From NCBI GenBank assembly GCA_030532575.1, contig JAUNKV010000023.1, forward strand, positions 1 to 45,207: DNA of 45,207 nucleotides, written 5' to 3'. A model generated the notes under the pieces. It was not told the DNA's origin. It saw only the letters and a list, made by a program, of their open reading frames with translations, and ran no database searches. Position 1 is the first letter of the stretch. Every line of letters begins with the position of its first letter. Position numbers and translations under genes: made by a program. Source of the stretch: Propionibacteriaceae bacterium. GTDB taxonomy: Bacteria; Actinomycetota; Actinomycetes; Propionibacteriales; Propionibacteriaceae. Below are positions 7,348 to 16,576 of this stretch, piece after piece.

Positions 7348-8297
7348 GAGCCGGATCCTGTCAGCAGGACCTGAGCCTCTCCGATGCGCAGGTTCGTGGA
7401 GTCCGAGAAGGTCAGGGTCTGGGAGCCTGACTGGCCGCCGCCGGTCCACTGGATGTCCCAGGTGGCGGTGGCCGTGACGGGGTACTGGAGGTTGGGCTGC
7501 TCGGCGCTGGTTTGCTGGTAGGTGTGTCCGCAGGTGGGGGACTCGGCGGCGCCAGCGGCCGAGGACCAGGGCGTGCCAGCGCCCAGGCAGGTGACGGTGG
7601 TGCCGTCGCCCATGGACCAGCGGATCGAGGACAGGGTTGCGGTTGCGGTGACGGTGACCGAGCCGGCGGTTGCGGAGCGGGTGATCGGCCCGGTGGTGGA
7701 TTCGCTGGGGTCGGAGATCCACAGCCAGACCGGGTAGCCGACCAGACCCATGATGCTCGGGTCGGCGGACTCGGGCGGGTTGGAGGCGAGCGTGCCCATG
7801 TGGAGGTTCATGGACTGGATCGCCTGCTGGGCTACCACAGCAGGATCGGGCCCTGCCTCCGGTGCCGACTCAGCCCAAAAGAAGGTCATCTTCGCCTGAG
7901 CTCCAGCAGTCGTACAAGACATGATGACGCCTCCATCATGCCCTTCCATGTATGAGCTCCAGGCTGGATCATCAGCAGGATGATCCTCGATTACCTCGAT
8001 GTAGCAGCCGCGGGCCGCTGACCAGGAGCCGTTTCCGGAGGTGCAAGGGATCTCGCGGCCCGCGTAGGTACAGGTCATTTGGCTAGCGGTCGTGCCGGCT
8101 GAGGTGTTGGTGCCGGTGGAGGTGGTGCCGTCCTCAGCCACAATTACGCATGCGGCGCGTCCATCACTGAGCGTGCATCCAAAGCCGCCGTCTGCGAGCG
8201 CGGGCGGACTGATGAGTACACTCGTGATCAGTGCGGTGATCAGGGCGAGGATGCGGCCGGTGCGGCAGTGGTGCCGTCGTTTGGCTGTGGTGTTCAT
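7344..8297 (-). CDS. Secreted protein of the Tad locus
   Basis: This 317-residue exported protein has a basic N-terminus (MNTTAKRRHHCR), a hydrophobic core and an ALA-D signal-peptidase site near residue 36. The mature part has paired cysteines (GFGCTLSDGRAAC, MTCTYAGREIPCTSG, RGCY, MSC), suggesting disulfides. The C-terminal half looks like a beta-sandwich: SSIRWSMGDGTTVTCLG, SPTCGHTYQQTS and YPVTATATWDIQW are reminiscent of PKD-type folds. Similar proteins of unknown function accompany actinobacterial Tad gene sets. The start overlaps the stop of the lipoprotein gene (ATGA). It may be a surface or assembly component of the pilus, which is inferred from context. Confidence 0.8.
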   Translation of the reverse strand: MNTTAKRRHHCRTGRILALITALITSVLISPPALADGGFGCTLSDGRAACVIVAEDGTTSTGTNTSAGTTASQMTCTYAGREIPCTSGNGSWSAARGCYIEVIEDHPADDPAWSSYMEGHDGGVIMSCTTAGAQAKMTFFWAESAPEAGPDPAVVAQQAIQSMNLHMGTLASNPPESADPSIMGLVGYPVWLWISDPSESTTGPITRSATAGSVTVTATATLSSIRWSMGDGTTVTCLGAGTPWSSAAGAAESPTCGHTYQQTSAEQPNLQYPVTATATWDIQWTGGGQSGSQTLTFSDSTNLRIGEAQVLLTGSGS

Positions 8298-8896
8298 CAG
8301 TGGTACTCCTCGGCGAGCACTTCAGAGGAGTCGAGCAGCCATTCTCCCTGCTGGTTCACCCAGGTCATGGATGTGCACCCGGCGTTGAGGCCAGTAACTT
8401 CGACCTCCTCACCGTTGGTGTAGACGGTCTTGCCTGATGGATCTGTGCATGCGGTGATGATGACTTCGGCGCCGAGGTCGTTGTGCTGTTCGGTCTGTTT
8501 GCCGGGGGTGTAGCTGGTGGCGGTGACCGACCCTATGACCGTGTCTCCAGTCATGGAGATTCCCTGTTCGGCCATTGTGTTCATGCTGGAGACCAGATTG
8601 AGCCTGGATGATCCGTCGGCGGTGAGGTAGTTGAGGACCGAGGTGACAGTTTCGGGCGTGTAACCGGCAACGTCGGCGTCGTCACCGGCCTTGATGTATG
8701 CGGTGAAGGTGTCTTTGACCTCTTGAATGGAGATCTCTTGCTGGGTCAGGCTCGGGGTCGGTGTGGTGGTGGTCTGCTGGCTGGTGGCGGCGCTTGGGGT
8801 TGGTGTGGTGGTGTTGTTGGAGCAGGCGGCCAGGAGGAGGGCGCTGGTGAGGGTTAGGGCGGTGATGGTCTTGGTGGGTGAAGTAGTGCGGCTCAT
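8297..8896 (-). CDS. Lipoprotein of the Tad locus
   Basis: This 199-residue protein has a signal peptide ending in the lipobox LLAAC (C25), so it should be diacylated and anchored to the outer face of the membrane. A Thr/Ser/Pro-rich spacer (~26-50) leads to an alpha+beta domain. EVKDTFTAYIKAGDDADVAGY resembles the start of an NTF2-like fold, and GEWLLDSSEVLAEEY a typical last strand. It lies between the LysM-BTAD gene and the secreted protein in a tight operon. A role in pilus assembly or cell-wall passage is inference. Confidence 0.8.
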   Translation of the reverse strand: MSRTTSPTKTITALTLTSALLLAACSNNTTTPTPSAATSQQTTTTPTPSLTQQEISIQEVKDTFTAYIKAGDDADVAGYTPETVTSVLNYLTADGSSRLNLVSSMNTMAEQGISMTGDTVIGSVTATSYTPGKQTEQHNDLGAEVIITACTDPSGKTVYTNGEEVEVTGLNAGCTSMTWVNQQGEWLLDSSEVLAEEYH

Positions 8897-8911
8897 GGGT
8901 GTCTCCTGCTG

Positions 8912-11758
8912 TTACTGGCTGGCGGCGGCTGCGATGGGGTGGGGTTGGCGGATGTCGTCGAGGAGGTCAAGGGTGGCGTCGTCCAGGTCGATGTCGAGCT
9001 CGGCGAAGTGAGCGGTCATCTTCTCGACGATCTCGGTGGTGTCGTGGCCCAGGAGGTTCTCGGCCAGGATGAGCGAGCGCCACACGCGCTCGTCGTCATG
9101 GGTGGCCAGGAGTGCCTGGTTGGCGGCGCGGATCGCAATGAGCGGGTGGCCGGCCTTGATAGCTCTGGTGGCCAGGGTGTGGGCGATGTCGGTGATGGTG
9201 CTGACGATGTCCTGGCGGAGGGGGTCGGCCCACATGAAGTGGGCTCGGCGGGAACCGGTCAGCGGTGTGCCCGTGACCAGGTCCAGGGCGCGGGTCAGGT
9301 CTCGCATCGGTGTCGTGGTGGGGTCGGTGCCGATGAGGCGCTGGAAGATCTCCCAGTCGGATGTCACGCCCTGGAGGGTCCAGCTGCCGCCCGTGGGGAG
9401 GCTGATCGAGCGGGGAAGATAGGCCTCACCGTCAGCGTCGTTGCCCAGCCAGCGGCGGGCACGGGAGATGCGTGAGTTGAGGGTGGATGCCTTGACCTCG
9501 CGGCCGGCCCACAGGGTCTGGATAATACGGTCGTGGTTGACGCCAGCGGGGTTCAGTGCCAGGAAGGTGATGGTCTCCAGGACCTTCTGCCGCTGGTCGG
9601 AGGCGGGGGCGGTGCCGCGGGCGTCCTCGAGGTCGACCGGTCCGAGGATCCGCAGATAGGGGTTTAGGCCGTCGTTGTCCGGGAGGTCGCTGGGGATATC
9701 GGGCGGCTTGGGCAGGACGATGGCGACGTCGCGCAGGGAGGTACGCACCGGAGGGGTAATGTCATGGACCTCGGCGACCTCCTCGTGCTCGTCCTCCTCG
9801 GGGAGGGGCCCAGGGTCCTGGGAGGCTTCGATGGCCTCGGTGACGCTGGGCTCGGTGACCGTGTCGAGGTTGCGGGTCCAGGCGGGACCGGGCACGTAGT
9901 TGGTGGGGGCTTCGAGCAGAGACAAGACACGTGCGTAGTCGCTCGGCGTGAGCAGCTGAGGGGCGACGGCCAGGCCTGCGGGCTCGAGGATGGCGCGGTC
10001 CTCAGAGAAGGTCAGGGCCCAGTCCGACTTGGTGTCGATTTCGGAGATCATGGCGACGCCTACGCGCGGGGTCGAGGCGAGGAGCTCGTCGAGCTCGCGG
10101 GCCTGCTCGGTGGAGATGCTGCGAGGGATCAGGAGAATCTCCGGGCTCCAGGTCGCGGCCTCGGTGTGTTGGCGAGCGTGGGCCAGTGACTGGCCGGAGT
10201 CCGCGAGCGCGGCGGCTACCTGCTCGGCGCGGTGGCGGAGCTCGGTGGTGACGGACTCGAGGCCGGGGACATAGCGGATGCGGCCGGTGTCGAGGGCGTC
10301 GGTGAGTTCGTGGAAGACTCCGACGAGGGTGATCTGGAGGTCGTCGGCCCAGGGGCTTAGGGAGAGCTCGGTGGCCATGGCTGCCATGGCGGCCATGGAG
10401 GTCTCGGCGTTGCCGCGCAGGTCGAGGGTGCGCACGTGCTCGAGGTCGACGAGGACCTGGGCTCCTTCATCGTCGATGCCGATGGTGACCAGTGAGGGGT
10501 AGGGGGCGGTGGTGTCGGTGTCCTGGTCTGTGAGGTCGTCGGCAGCGATGGTCCACACGAGGTTGTCGTCGGTGCCGGTCCAGGGGGAGGGGAGGACGGT
10601 GGGCTTGTGGAGGTAGAGTTCGAAGACGTCGGCCTTCATGCGGGCTGCGCGGATGTCGGGGACGGTGTCGAGTTCGTGGACCATCGAGCGTAGGGCGCGG
10701 TCGACGGTGGTCATCTCGATGGGGTTGGCGACCTGACGGAGCTGGGCCTCGAGGGTGGATTCCTCGGGGTCGGGTGCGGCCATGCGTGTGCCGAGCGGGC
10801 GGTTGTGCTGGGCATGGCGGCGGCGATAGGTGAGCAGCGCGAGGAGAGTCAGGGCGAGGGCGGAGCCGACGCCGCCGGCGGTGCGGGCGTGGTTCATGGA
10901 GAACCAGGAGGAGTTCTCGGTGTCGTCGGCGATGGAGGTCTGCGTGTCCTGAGCGGGGGCTTCCTGGGTGGCGGCGGCGCCCGCGTCGGCGGTGGTGTCC
11001 TGCTGCTGGGTCTGGGTGGCTGCCTCGGGAGCAGGTGCCTGCGTTGCGGTGTCTGCGGGAGCCTCTGCTGCCGATGCGGCGGTCTCGGTGTTGGTGTCCT
11101 GGGCTGACTGCTCGGCCTCTGAGGTGTCGGCTGGCAGGGTGAGGGTCCAGCCGGGTTGGATGAGGGAGGGGTCCTGGAGGGACTGGTTATTGGTCTGGGG
11201 TACGCCGCGGTTGAGGTCGGCGATCTCGCTCCACTGGGTTCCGTCGCCGGTGGTCTTCTCGGCGATCTCCCAGAGGGTTTCACCGGGGGTGACCACGTGG
11301 GTGGTGGGCTCGGTGGGGCGCTGGGCGGGAGTGTGGGCGTCTGTGGCCTGCATGGAAGTCAGCGCGAGGTCGATGGGGTCAGCCTGGGCGGTGGTGGCGA
11401 TTCCGGGGACGGCGAAGCCAACGACGATGGTGGTGAGCAGGCGTGCGGCGAGATCCTGCTGGAGGCTCATGGCGGGCAGGCGTGGGGGTGTCCAGCTGGA
11501 GATAGCGGCGGGCAGCTCGAGGATGGTGGCAACGGCGAAGGAGGCCCAGGAGATCCACCCGATGATGGCGACAATGGTGATGATGATGATGCCGTTATCT
11601 GGGGTGGTCAGGGCCTGGGTGATCTGTGTCCAGGTCGGCATGGTGTCGGGCAGGTGCAGGGGTGCGAAGGACACCAGGGCCATGGGGATGCCGACGAGGA
11701 GAGCGACGAGCAGGAGCAGCGAGAGCAGGCCCTTGATGGCGGAGGTCGTGCGGTTCAT
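8912..11758 (-). CDS. Membrane LysM-BTAD regulator of the Tad locus
   Basis: This is a 948-residue membrane protein. Transmembrane segments lie at ~10-30, ~55-80 and ~105-123. A LysM domain at ~153-209 (THVVTPGETLWEIAEK...LTLPADT) should bind peptidoglycan. An Ala/Thr/Gln-rich linker and a further transmembrane segment (~294-310) lead to a large cytoplasmic part. The C-terminus (~700-930) holds a winged-helix plus bacterial transcriptional activation domain (RILGPVDLEDARG, TLNSRISRARRWLG, ATRAIKAGHPLIAIRAANQAL) as in SARP/AfsR proteins. LysM-BTAD proteins are regular partners of actinobacterial Tad loci; they may link wall or pilus status to transcription. The start ATG overlaps the preceding tadG-like stop (ATGA). 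The reading frame stays open to 12028, but that extension is arginine-rich shadow. Confidence 0.85.
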   Translation of the reverse strand: MNRTTSAIKGLLSLLLLVALLVGIPMALVSFAPLHLPDTMPTWTQITQALTTPDNGIIIITIVAIIGWISWASFAVATILELPAAISSWTPPRLPAMSLQQDLAARLLTTIVVGFAVPGIATTAQADPIDLALTSMQATDAHTPAQRPTEPTTHVVTPGETLWEIAEKTTGDGTQWSEIADLNRGVPQTNNQSLQDPSLIQPGWTLTLPADTSEAEQSAQDTNTETAASAAEAPADTATQAPAPEAATQTQQQDTTADAGAAATQEAPAQDTQTSIADDTENSSWFSMNHARTAGGVGSALALTLLALLTYRRRHAQHNRPLGTRMAAPDPEESTLEAQLRQVANPIEMTTVDRALRSMVHELDTVPDIRAARMKADVFELYLHKPTVLPSPWTGTDDNLVWTIAADDLTDQDTDTTAPYPSLVTIGIDDEGAQVLVDLEHVRTLDLRGNAETSMAAMAAMATELSLSPWADDLQITLVGVFHELTDALDTGRIRYVPGLESVTTELRHRAEQVAAALADSGQSLAHARQHTEAATWSPEILLIPRSISTEQARELDELLASTPRVGVAMISEIDTKSDWALTFSEDRAILEPAGLAVAPQLLTPSDYARVLSLLEAPTNYVPGPAWTRNLDTVTEPSVTEAIEASQDPGPLPEEDEHEEVAEVHDITPPVRTSLRDVAIVLPKPPDIPSDLPDNDGLNPYLRILGPVDLEDARGTAPASDQRQKVLETITFLALNPAGVNHDRIIQTLWAGREVKASTLNSRISRARRWLGNDADGEAYLPRSISLPTGGSWTLQGVTSDWEIFQRLIGTDPTTTPMRDLTRALDLVTGTPLTGSRRAHFMWADPLRQDIVSTITDIAHTLATRAIKAGHPLIAIRAANQALLATHDDERVWRSLILAENLLGHDTTEIVEKMTAHFAELDIDLDDATLDLLDDIRQPHPIAAAASQ

Positions 11759-12171
11759 CGGTTGCCCTCCTGGACTCCGGTGGTGAGGTTGGCGTTTGCG
11801 CTGCCGTGGCCGGTCACCGAGGAGATGCCAATGAGGTTGAGGAAGACCGTGGGCTTGGTCTTGGTGGCATCGCATGATAATCGAGTGCCGTCGATGCGCA
11901 GAGAGCCCTGGACGCCGCTGGCAGCGAGGACGCTCTGACCGGCGCTGAACGCGGCCTCGCGGTTGGCCGAGGGGCGGCCGGCGGAAAGGACGATGTGCTG
12001 GCCGGCGGCGCGGGCCGCCTGCTGGCATGCGCTCTGGGCGGTGGCCACGGCGGTGGCCTTGGTGCCGCCGTCGACGATGAGGCCGACGACGAGCAGGACG
12101 GCGATGAACAGAGCCGGCATAGCGGCGCTGAGCGAGCCTCGCTCGTCACGCAGACGGGTCATGAGTTCCAT
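11755..12171 (-). CDS. TadG-like pilus protein
   Basis: This 138-residue protein has the N-terminal layout of TadE/TadG pseudopilins: a charged start (RLRDERGS) followed by a transmembrane helix (AMPALFIAVLLVVGLIVDGG) and an extracellular domain with one conserved-looking cysteine pair (SACQQ, LSCDA). Unlike its two neighbours, it lacks the glutamate at position +5 after the glycine (GSLSAA instead of GSISLE), so peptidase processing is less certain. It follows a TadE-like gene with a 1-base overlap and precedes the LysM-BTAD gene. Confidence 0.75.
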   Translation of the reverse strand: MELMTRLRDERGSLSAAMPALFIAVLLVVGLIVDGGTKATAVATAQSACQQAARAAGQHIVLSAGRPSANREAAFSAGQSVLAASGVQGSLRIDGTRLSCDATKTKPTVFLNLIGISSVTGHGSANANLTTGVQEGNR

Positions 12172-12599
12172 CAGTGGGCCTCCCTATAGGTGTCGACCAC
12201 ACTGCTGGCCTGGGCGGTGACTACGCGCGTGCCGGTCAGTCCCGGTAGGTACAGGTCGGAGGTCTCGATGACGCAGGAGACTGTCGAGGTGACGGTTGCG
12301 GCGACTCCAGCGGCTTTGTCAGCCCCCTGAGTCGTATTGGTGACCTCGATGGATTGGCAGTGCATCGAGGTGTTGAGCAGGTAGGTCTGCGCTGCCGCCT
12401 GGGCGGCGCTCGAGGCCTCCTGACTTGTGCGGGAGATCGAGGCTGCCCTGGCGGCCTGAGCGGCGGCCTCCTCCATGTTCTGGTGGGCCAGGGTCACGCG
12501 GCCTGCCAGGACCAGGATGCCGACCAGCATCAAGAACACGGGTGTGAGGATGGCGGTCTCCAGCGAGATCGAGCCGCGCTCGGAGTTCAGGGAGCTCAT
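12171..12599 (-). CDS. TadE-like pseudopilin
   Basis: This 142-residue protein starts with SERGSISLETAILTPVFLML. That is a type IV prepilin signature: cleavage after glycine, glutamate at +5, then a hydrophobic helix. The exterior part carries two cysteines (HCQS, SCVI). The ATG at 12599 overlaps the previous stop (ATGA) and has AGAGG ahead; a GTG at 12608 is less likely. TadE-type pseudopilins are needed for Flp pilus assembly and are cut by the TadV/CpaA peptidase, here probably the gene at 39275. A 32-base segment near its 3' end recurs at 44152. Confidence 0.85.
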   Translation of the reverse strand: MSSLNSERGSISLETAILTPVFLMLVGILVLAGRVTLAHQNMEEAAAQAARAASISRTSQEASSAAQAAAQTYLLNTSMHCQSIEVTNTTQGADKAAGVAATVTSTVSCVIETSDLYLPGLTGTRVVTAQASSVVDTYREAH

Positions 12600-13033
12600 C
12601 GCGTCCACCTCTCGATGGGCGCTGCCGCGGACTGTGAGACGCTGGTGATGCCCAACCCCGACATGATAGTCGGGGTGGAGGCGGTGACCGTGACGACCAC
12701 CTGTGTGGTCGTGCGGTCGATTTGAATGTGGGAGGTCTGTCCCTCGGCCAGGGTCTGATCGAGGATGGCCTGGCCGGCGCTGCGCCCGTCGGCGTCGGTG
12801 GCGTGCCAGGCGGCGGCGTTGACTGCCGCCGTCGACGCCGCCCGTGCCGCTATGTTCCGGGTGTTGAGGTACAGGCCGGCCTGGATCAGGGCGAAGACGA
12901 CGAGCAGCACCGTGGGCACGACGATGGCGACCTCGAGGGAGATCGAGCCGCGCTCCCCCCTCTGGTTACCGATGCGCGGCGTGAGATGCTGGTGTAGATG
13001 CTCTCGGAGGGTGGTGACGTCGTCGGGACCCAT
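12596..13033 (-). CDS. TadE-like pseudopilin
   Basis: This 145-residue protein has a 28-residue cytoplasmic leader ending GERG, then SISLEVAIVVPTVLLVVFAL: prepilin peptidase site, glutamate at +5 and membrane helix. The C-terminal domain (~50-145) is a small alpha+beta exterior domain without cysteines. It is the first of two adjacent TadE homologues. Its start overlaps the stop of the Flp-like gene (TGATG). It presumably acts as a minor pilin or assembly factor. Confidence 0.85.
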   Translation of the reverse strand: MGPDDVTTLREHLHQHLTPRIGNQRGERGSISLEVAIVVPTVLLVVFALIQAGLYLNTRNIAARAASTAAVNAAAWHATDADGRSAGQAILDQTLAEGQTSHIQIDRTTTQVVVTVTASTPTIMSGLGITSVSQSAAAPIERWTR

Positions 13034-13209
13034 CAGGCGACGCCAGCCAGGTGAGATTTGACTGCGGCGGTGATGCCGGCGACGACGAGGGTGGCGACAA
13101 GGACTAGACCGACCGTGATCAGAACCTGCTCGAGGGAGACCGAGCCGCGCTCGGAGTCGTCCAGGGCGCTGAGCAGGCGGGTGTGGAGTTTGGTGATGGA
13201 GTTGATCAT
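13033..13209 (-). CDS. flp: Flp-like pilin
   Basis: This 58-residue protein has the size and layout of Flp pilins: a charged leader (MINSITKLHTRLLSALDDSERG), a cleavage site after glycine, SVSLE with glutamate at +5, a hydrophobic helix (QVLITVGLVLVATLVVAGITA) and a short tail (AVKSHLAGVA). It is the likely major pilin of the system. The reading frame is open to 13287, but the ATG at 13209 has AAAGG upstream and gives the expected length. It lies between tadC and the tadE pair. Confidence 0.85.
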   Translation of the reverse strand: MINSITKLHTRLLSALDDSERGSVSLEQVLITVGLVLVATLVVAGITAAVKSHLAGVA

Positions 13210-13287
13210 GGCACAGGGACCTTTCTGGTATCGATGGGTAGTACTGCTATTGTCGAGGAGTCGTGATCTGGGTTCCAGGACCTTCAT

Positions 13288-14175
13288 CTATAGGGCGATG
13301 GAGGCCAGAGACGGGTACAGGACCATGATGATGACGATGAGTACCGGCAGTGTGGCCGGCATCGTCAGACGCTCGGTGGCGGAGTTCTCGCGGGCATGCT
13401 CCTCAGCGAGTTGGGCGTTGCGCAGGGACTTGGCTCGGCCTCGTAGGGCCTCGTATACCGAGGCACCCGACTCCCCTGAAAGCCGCATGATGTCGGCGAC
13501 GTCGCTCAGCGCAGGCACTCCAACAGCCTCGGACAGATCGTCTAGAGCGTCCCAGGGCTGACGGCCGTCCCACTCCGAGGAGGCGATGGCCTGACTGATC
13601 CGGCGGAAGGGCCAGGTGTCAGGGATGAGAGCCGCGTCGCGCAATGCCTCGTGCGGCATGGCGCCTGAGATTCGGGCGATGGAGATCAGGTCCAGGTAGA
13701 TGCTGGCGGCCTGAGCGAACTCCTCGCGCAGCTCGGTGGCCTGGGATTGAACGATCAGGTCGGGGACGAACCACCCCACCACTGCCAGAGCCAGCGAACC
13801 GATGACGGGGATGGCGACGGGCAGTACGGTGCCCAGAGCCGCCATGCCGGTGCTCAACACGAGCGGGGCCACGAGAAAGACCAGGGCCATCACGATCTTC
13901 TCGCCCAGCAGGAGGTGAGGCTCTTTGTCTACAAGTGCCATGTCCTGAGTGGGGGCTACCTGCCCCGGGATCCTCGCCCCGAAGCGCTTGCGAGCGCTCA
14001 GGCCGATGCGCTCGAACATCGTGGCGTCATCCCCCAGGACCAGCGGGGTGGAGGTGTCGTTGAGACGCTCGAGGGCCGAGCCCAGGTCAGGGCCGGCGGG
14101 AAGGAGAGTGCGGATGATCAGGAACAGGCCGAAGCCAGCCAGGGCGCCCAGGAGGAGCGGGAGCTGCCAGGTCAT
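13288..14175 (-). CDS. tadC: TadC-like inner-membrane platform protein
   Basis: This 295-residue type II secretion F-domain protein has transmembrane segments at ~5-22, ~90-110, ~115-135 and ~275-293. The soluble F domain lies between (LREEFAQAASIYLDLISIARISG, ESGASVYEALRGRAKSLRNAQLAEEHARENSATERLTMPATLP). TadB and TadC form the platform on which the TadA ATPase drives pilin extrusion. The start overlaps the tadB stop (ATGA). Confidence 0.9.
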   Translation of the reverse strand: MTWQLPLLLGALAGFGLFLIIRTLLPAGPDLGSALERLNDTSTPLVLGDDATMFERIGLSARKRFGARIPGQVAPTQDMALVDKEPHLLLGEKIVMALVFLVAPLVLSTGMAALGTVLPVAIPVIGSLALAVVGWFVPDLIVQSQATELREEFAQAASIYLDLISIARISGAMPHEALRDAALIPDTWPFRRISQAIASSEWDGRQPWDALDDLSEAVGVPALSDVADIMRLSGESGASVYEALRGRAKSLRNAQLAEEHARENSATERLTMPATLPVLIVIIMVLYPSLASIAL

Positions 14176-15041
14176 GCCGTCTTCCCTTCACTGCCCAGGA
14201 ACCGTGTGGTGTTGGTGCGGTAGGTGATGTTGCGGATCCACCATAGCGACCCAAGGTAGGCGGTCAGCAGAGCCGCGAAGACGACCTGCCCCAGGGGCGA
14301 GGAGTAAGCCGTGGAGAAGGAGGGGTTGACGAAGACCAGGCCCACCAGGATCGCCAGCGAGATCAGCGTGACGTAGCGGACCGTGGTGCGCGGGGTGGCT
14401 CGGTCGGACTCGATGTTCTGAGCGACGCGCACGCGGTCTGAGACGACGTCAGCGAGTTCGGCGAGAGATCGGGACAGCCCACCCTGACGCTGGGCGCCCT
14501 GGATCAGCGCCGCGGCGATCATGTCGGCGTTCTGGTCGTCGACCTCATCAGCCCAGGCACGCAGTGCCAGCTCGAGGGACTGCCCGGCTCGGATTCTCGC
14601 GGTGAGGCGGGAGATCGAGGGACGCAGAACCTCGGGCACCGAGTGCAGCGAGGAACGGATGGCCTCCTCCACGCCAGATCCAGCGACTAGGACTCCCGAC
14701 ATGGCGCGCGTCCAGGACTCCAGCGCCTGGAGGCGAGCGATCCGGTCGGACTGGGGTGAGCCGATCAGGGCTGGCAGCAGGACAGCGGCCAGCGGCGTCA
14801 TGATGATCAGCACGACCATGCGAGTGACCACGGTACCCAGCAGACCCACGCCCAGGCCGATCAGCAGATAGCGGGTGTTGATCCCCAGAGCCTTGGGCGA
14901 GTAGCGCCGAGCCAGGACACGGGCAGCCGAGGGCGCCTCCACCTTCTTGGGTACGACGGTCGGGATCGCGCCACGTATGAGCAGGATCAGCCCTGCGGCC
15001 ACGCTCGCAGCCAGGGTGCCGAGCAGAACTGCGGACAGCAT
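14172..15041 (-). CDS. tadB: TadB-like inner-membrane platform protein
   Basis: This 289-residue F-domain protein has an N-terminal transmembrane segment, a pair at ~60-95, the cytoplasmic F domain (LESWTRAMSGVLVAGSGVEEAIR, AALIQGAQRQGGLSRSLAELADVVSDRVRV) and C-terminal membrane helices. It pairs with TadC as the pilus assembly platform. The start overlaps the tadA stop by one base (TGATG). Confidence 0.9.
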   Translation of the reverse strand: MLSAVLLGTLAASVAAGLILLIRGAIPTVVPKKVEAPSAARVLARRYSPKALGINTRYLLIGLGVGLLGTVVTRMVVLIIMTPLAAVLLPALIGSPQSDRIARLQALESWTRAMSGVLVAGSGVEEAIRSSLHSVPEVLRPSISRLTARIRAGQSLELALRAWADEVDDQNADMIAAALIQGAQRQGGLSRSLAELADVVSDRVRVAQNIESDRATPRTTVRYVTLISLAILVGLVFVNPSFSTAYSSPLGQVVFAALLTAYLGSLWWIRNITYRTNTTRFLGSEGKTA

Positions 15042-16576
15042 CAGCGACCACCCCTGCTGGCAGTGTGCGAGGCGGCGAACATCGAACGCGGAATCCCGAG
15101 GTCGACCAGGTTGTCCATGAAGCTCGGCGGAGTTGCGGGCACGGCGTGCCCGTCGGAGCCGGGGACGAAGACGTTGGTGATGGCGACCTTGCGGTCTCCC
15201 TCCCCCAGGCCGACCTCGATGACCTCGGAGACGTAGCGGTGCTTGCGACCGTTCTCGTCGACGAAGTTGTCCAGGTACACGATGAGGTCGATGTGCTGGC
15301 CAACCTGTCTGTAGGCGTGGGTCTCGCTCGTGCCCATCTCCTCGACTGCGCAGGTGACCAGGCGCTCGATGACGTCGTTGGCCGAGTTGGCGTGGATCGT
15401 GGAGAACGAGCCGTGGCCCATCTGCATGGCCTTGAACATGCCCGTCACCTCCTTGCCTCGGACCTCACCGACGATCACGCGCGCAGCGTTGAAGCGCAGC
15501 GACTGGAAGATCAGGTCGTCGATGGTGATCTCGCCGGCCGAGTGGCCGTCCGCACCGATCTCGCCTGAGCCGGGACGAGCCTCGAAGGGGATGACCATGT
15601 GGTGGTGGTCGGGCATCTGGTGCAGGAAGAGTTCGTACTCGGTCTCGATAGTCACCACGATCTCGTCGGGGCTCATCGCGTTGGCGAGGGCTCGCACGAG
15701 CGTGGTCTTGCCCGATCCCTGGCCAGCGCCGGAGACGACGATGGAGCGGTGGTCTTGGACCGCGGCGCGCAGGAAGTCGCACAGGGGCTGGCTCAGCTCG
15801 TCGAGGGCGACCAGGGTGTCCAGGCCGATATCGACCAGGCGGTGACGGCGGATGGTGACCACGGGGCGGGGTGTGACCCAGGCGGTCGCCTGGAGGCGGT
15901 GTCCACCGGGAAGGGACAGGCTCAGGAAAGGCGTGGCGGGATTGAAGCTGCGCTCGGAGTTGGAGCGCCGCGCGGCGAGGAAAGACAGATCGCGGATCAG
16001 GTCTTCATCGGAGGACGCCACCGGGGCGGAGGTGACGCGGCGACCGTCGGCCATGATCAGGGTGACGTTGTCATAGCCGATGATCATGATGTTCTCGACG
16101 TCGTCGTTGTCGACGAGTTGCTGGAGGCGACCGAGACCGAAGAGTTTGGATTCGACGGCTGCGCGCAGCCTAGCCTCGTAGTCGTCGGACCAACGGCGGT
16201 GGCCTTCGGCGATCATCTCGCGGCGCTGCTCGCGCACCTGCCGGTCGATGTAGACCATGCCCTGTCGGTAGGCCTCCTCATCGCTGAGGTTGGCCATGGT
16301 CGTGTCGTTGGCCATCTGTGCCGAGCAGGCGCCAGCGACGAGGTCGACCTCGCGCCAGAAGTCCGCATCGGCACCTGGCGCCTGAGAGGTTACCGGTGCG
16401 GTCGATGCAGGCGGCGGCGCAGCCGCGGTGCGGCTGGCGGCGTTGGGCTGGCGCATGACGTTGGCAACGGCTCGACGGGCGTCGAAGTTGGCGGCCGTCA
16501 GAGTCCCGGTGCCGAAGATGGGCAGGTCGGACAGGGACGCGGGCGAGGTGAGATCCTCGGTGCTCTTGGGTGCCAT
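15041..16576 (-). CDS. tadA: TadA/CpaF pilus assembly ATPase
   Basis: This 511-residue secretion ATPase powers pilin assembly. An Ala/Pro-rich N-terminus (~45-70) precedes the N-terminal domain (LGRLQQLVDNDDVENIMIIGYD). Walker A is GAGQGSGKTT (~284-292), the Asp/Glu box is IETEYELFL (~310), Walker B is VIVGEVRGKE (~368-377) and the His box STIHANSA is near 393-400. All catalytic elements look intact. The ATG at 16576 overlaps the preceding stop (TGATG); a GTG just before it would add one residue. Confidence 0.95.
   Translation of the reverse strand: MAPKSTEDLTSPASLSDLPIFGTGTLTAANFDARRAVANVMRQPNAASRTAAAPPPASTAPVTSQAPGADADFWREVDLVAGACSAQMANDTTMANLSDEEAYRQGMVYIDRQVREQRREMIAEGHRRWSDDYEARLRAAVESKLFGLGRLQQLVDNDDVENIMIIGYDNVTLIMADGRRVTSAPVASSDEDLIRDLSFLAARRSNSERSFNPATPFLSLSLPGGHRLQATAWVTPRPVVTIRRHRLVDIGLDTLVALDELSQPLCDFLRAAVQDHRSIVVSGAGQGSGKTTLVRALANAMSPDEIVVTIETEYELFLHQMPDHHHMVIPFEARPGSGEIGADGHSAGEITIDDLIFQSLRFNAARVIVGEVRGKEVTGMFKAMQMGHGSFSTIHANSANDVIERLVTCAVEEMGTSETHAYRQVGQHIDLIVYLDNFVDENGRKHRYVSEVIEVGLGEGDRKVAITNVFVPGSDGHAVPATPPSFMDNLVDLGIPRSMFAASHTASRGGR

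Noticed and set aside
11759-12028. N-terminal extension of the LysM-BTAD gene
   Set aside because: The extra 90 residues are Arg/Pro/His-rich shadow of the TadG-like gene. ATG 11758 overlaps its stop and begins a transmembrane helix.
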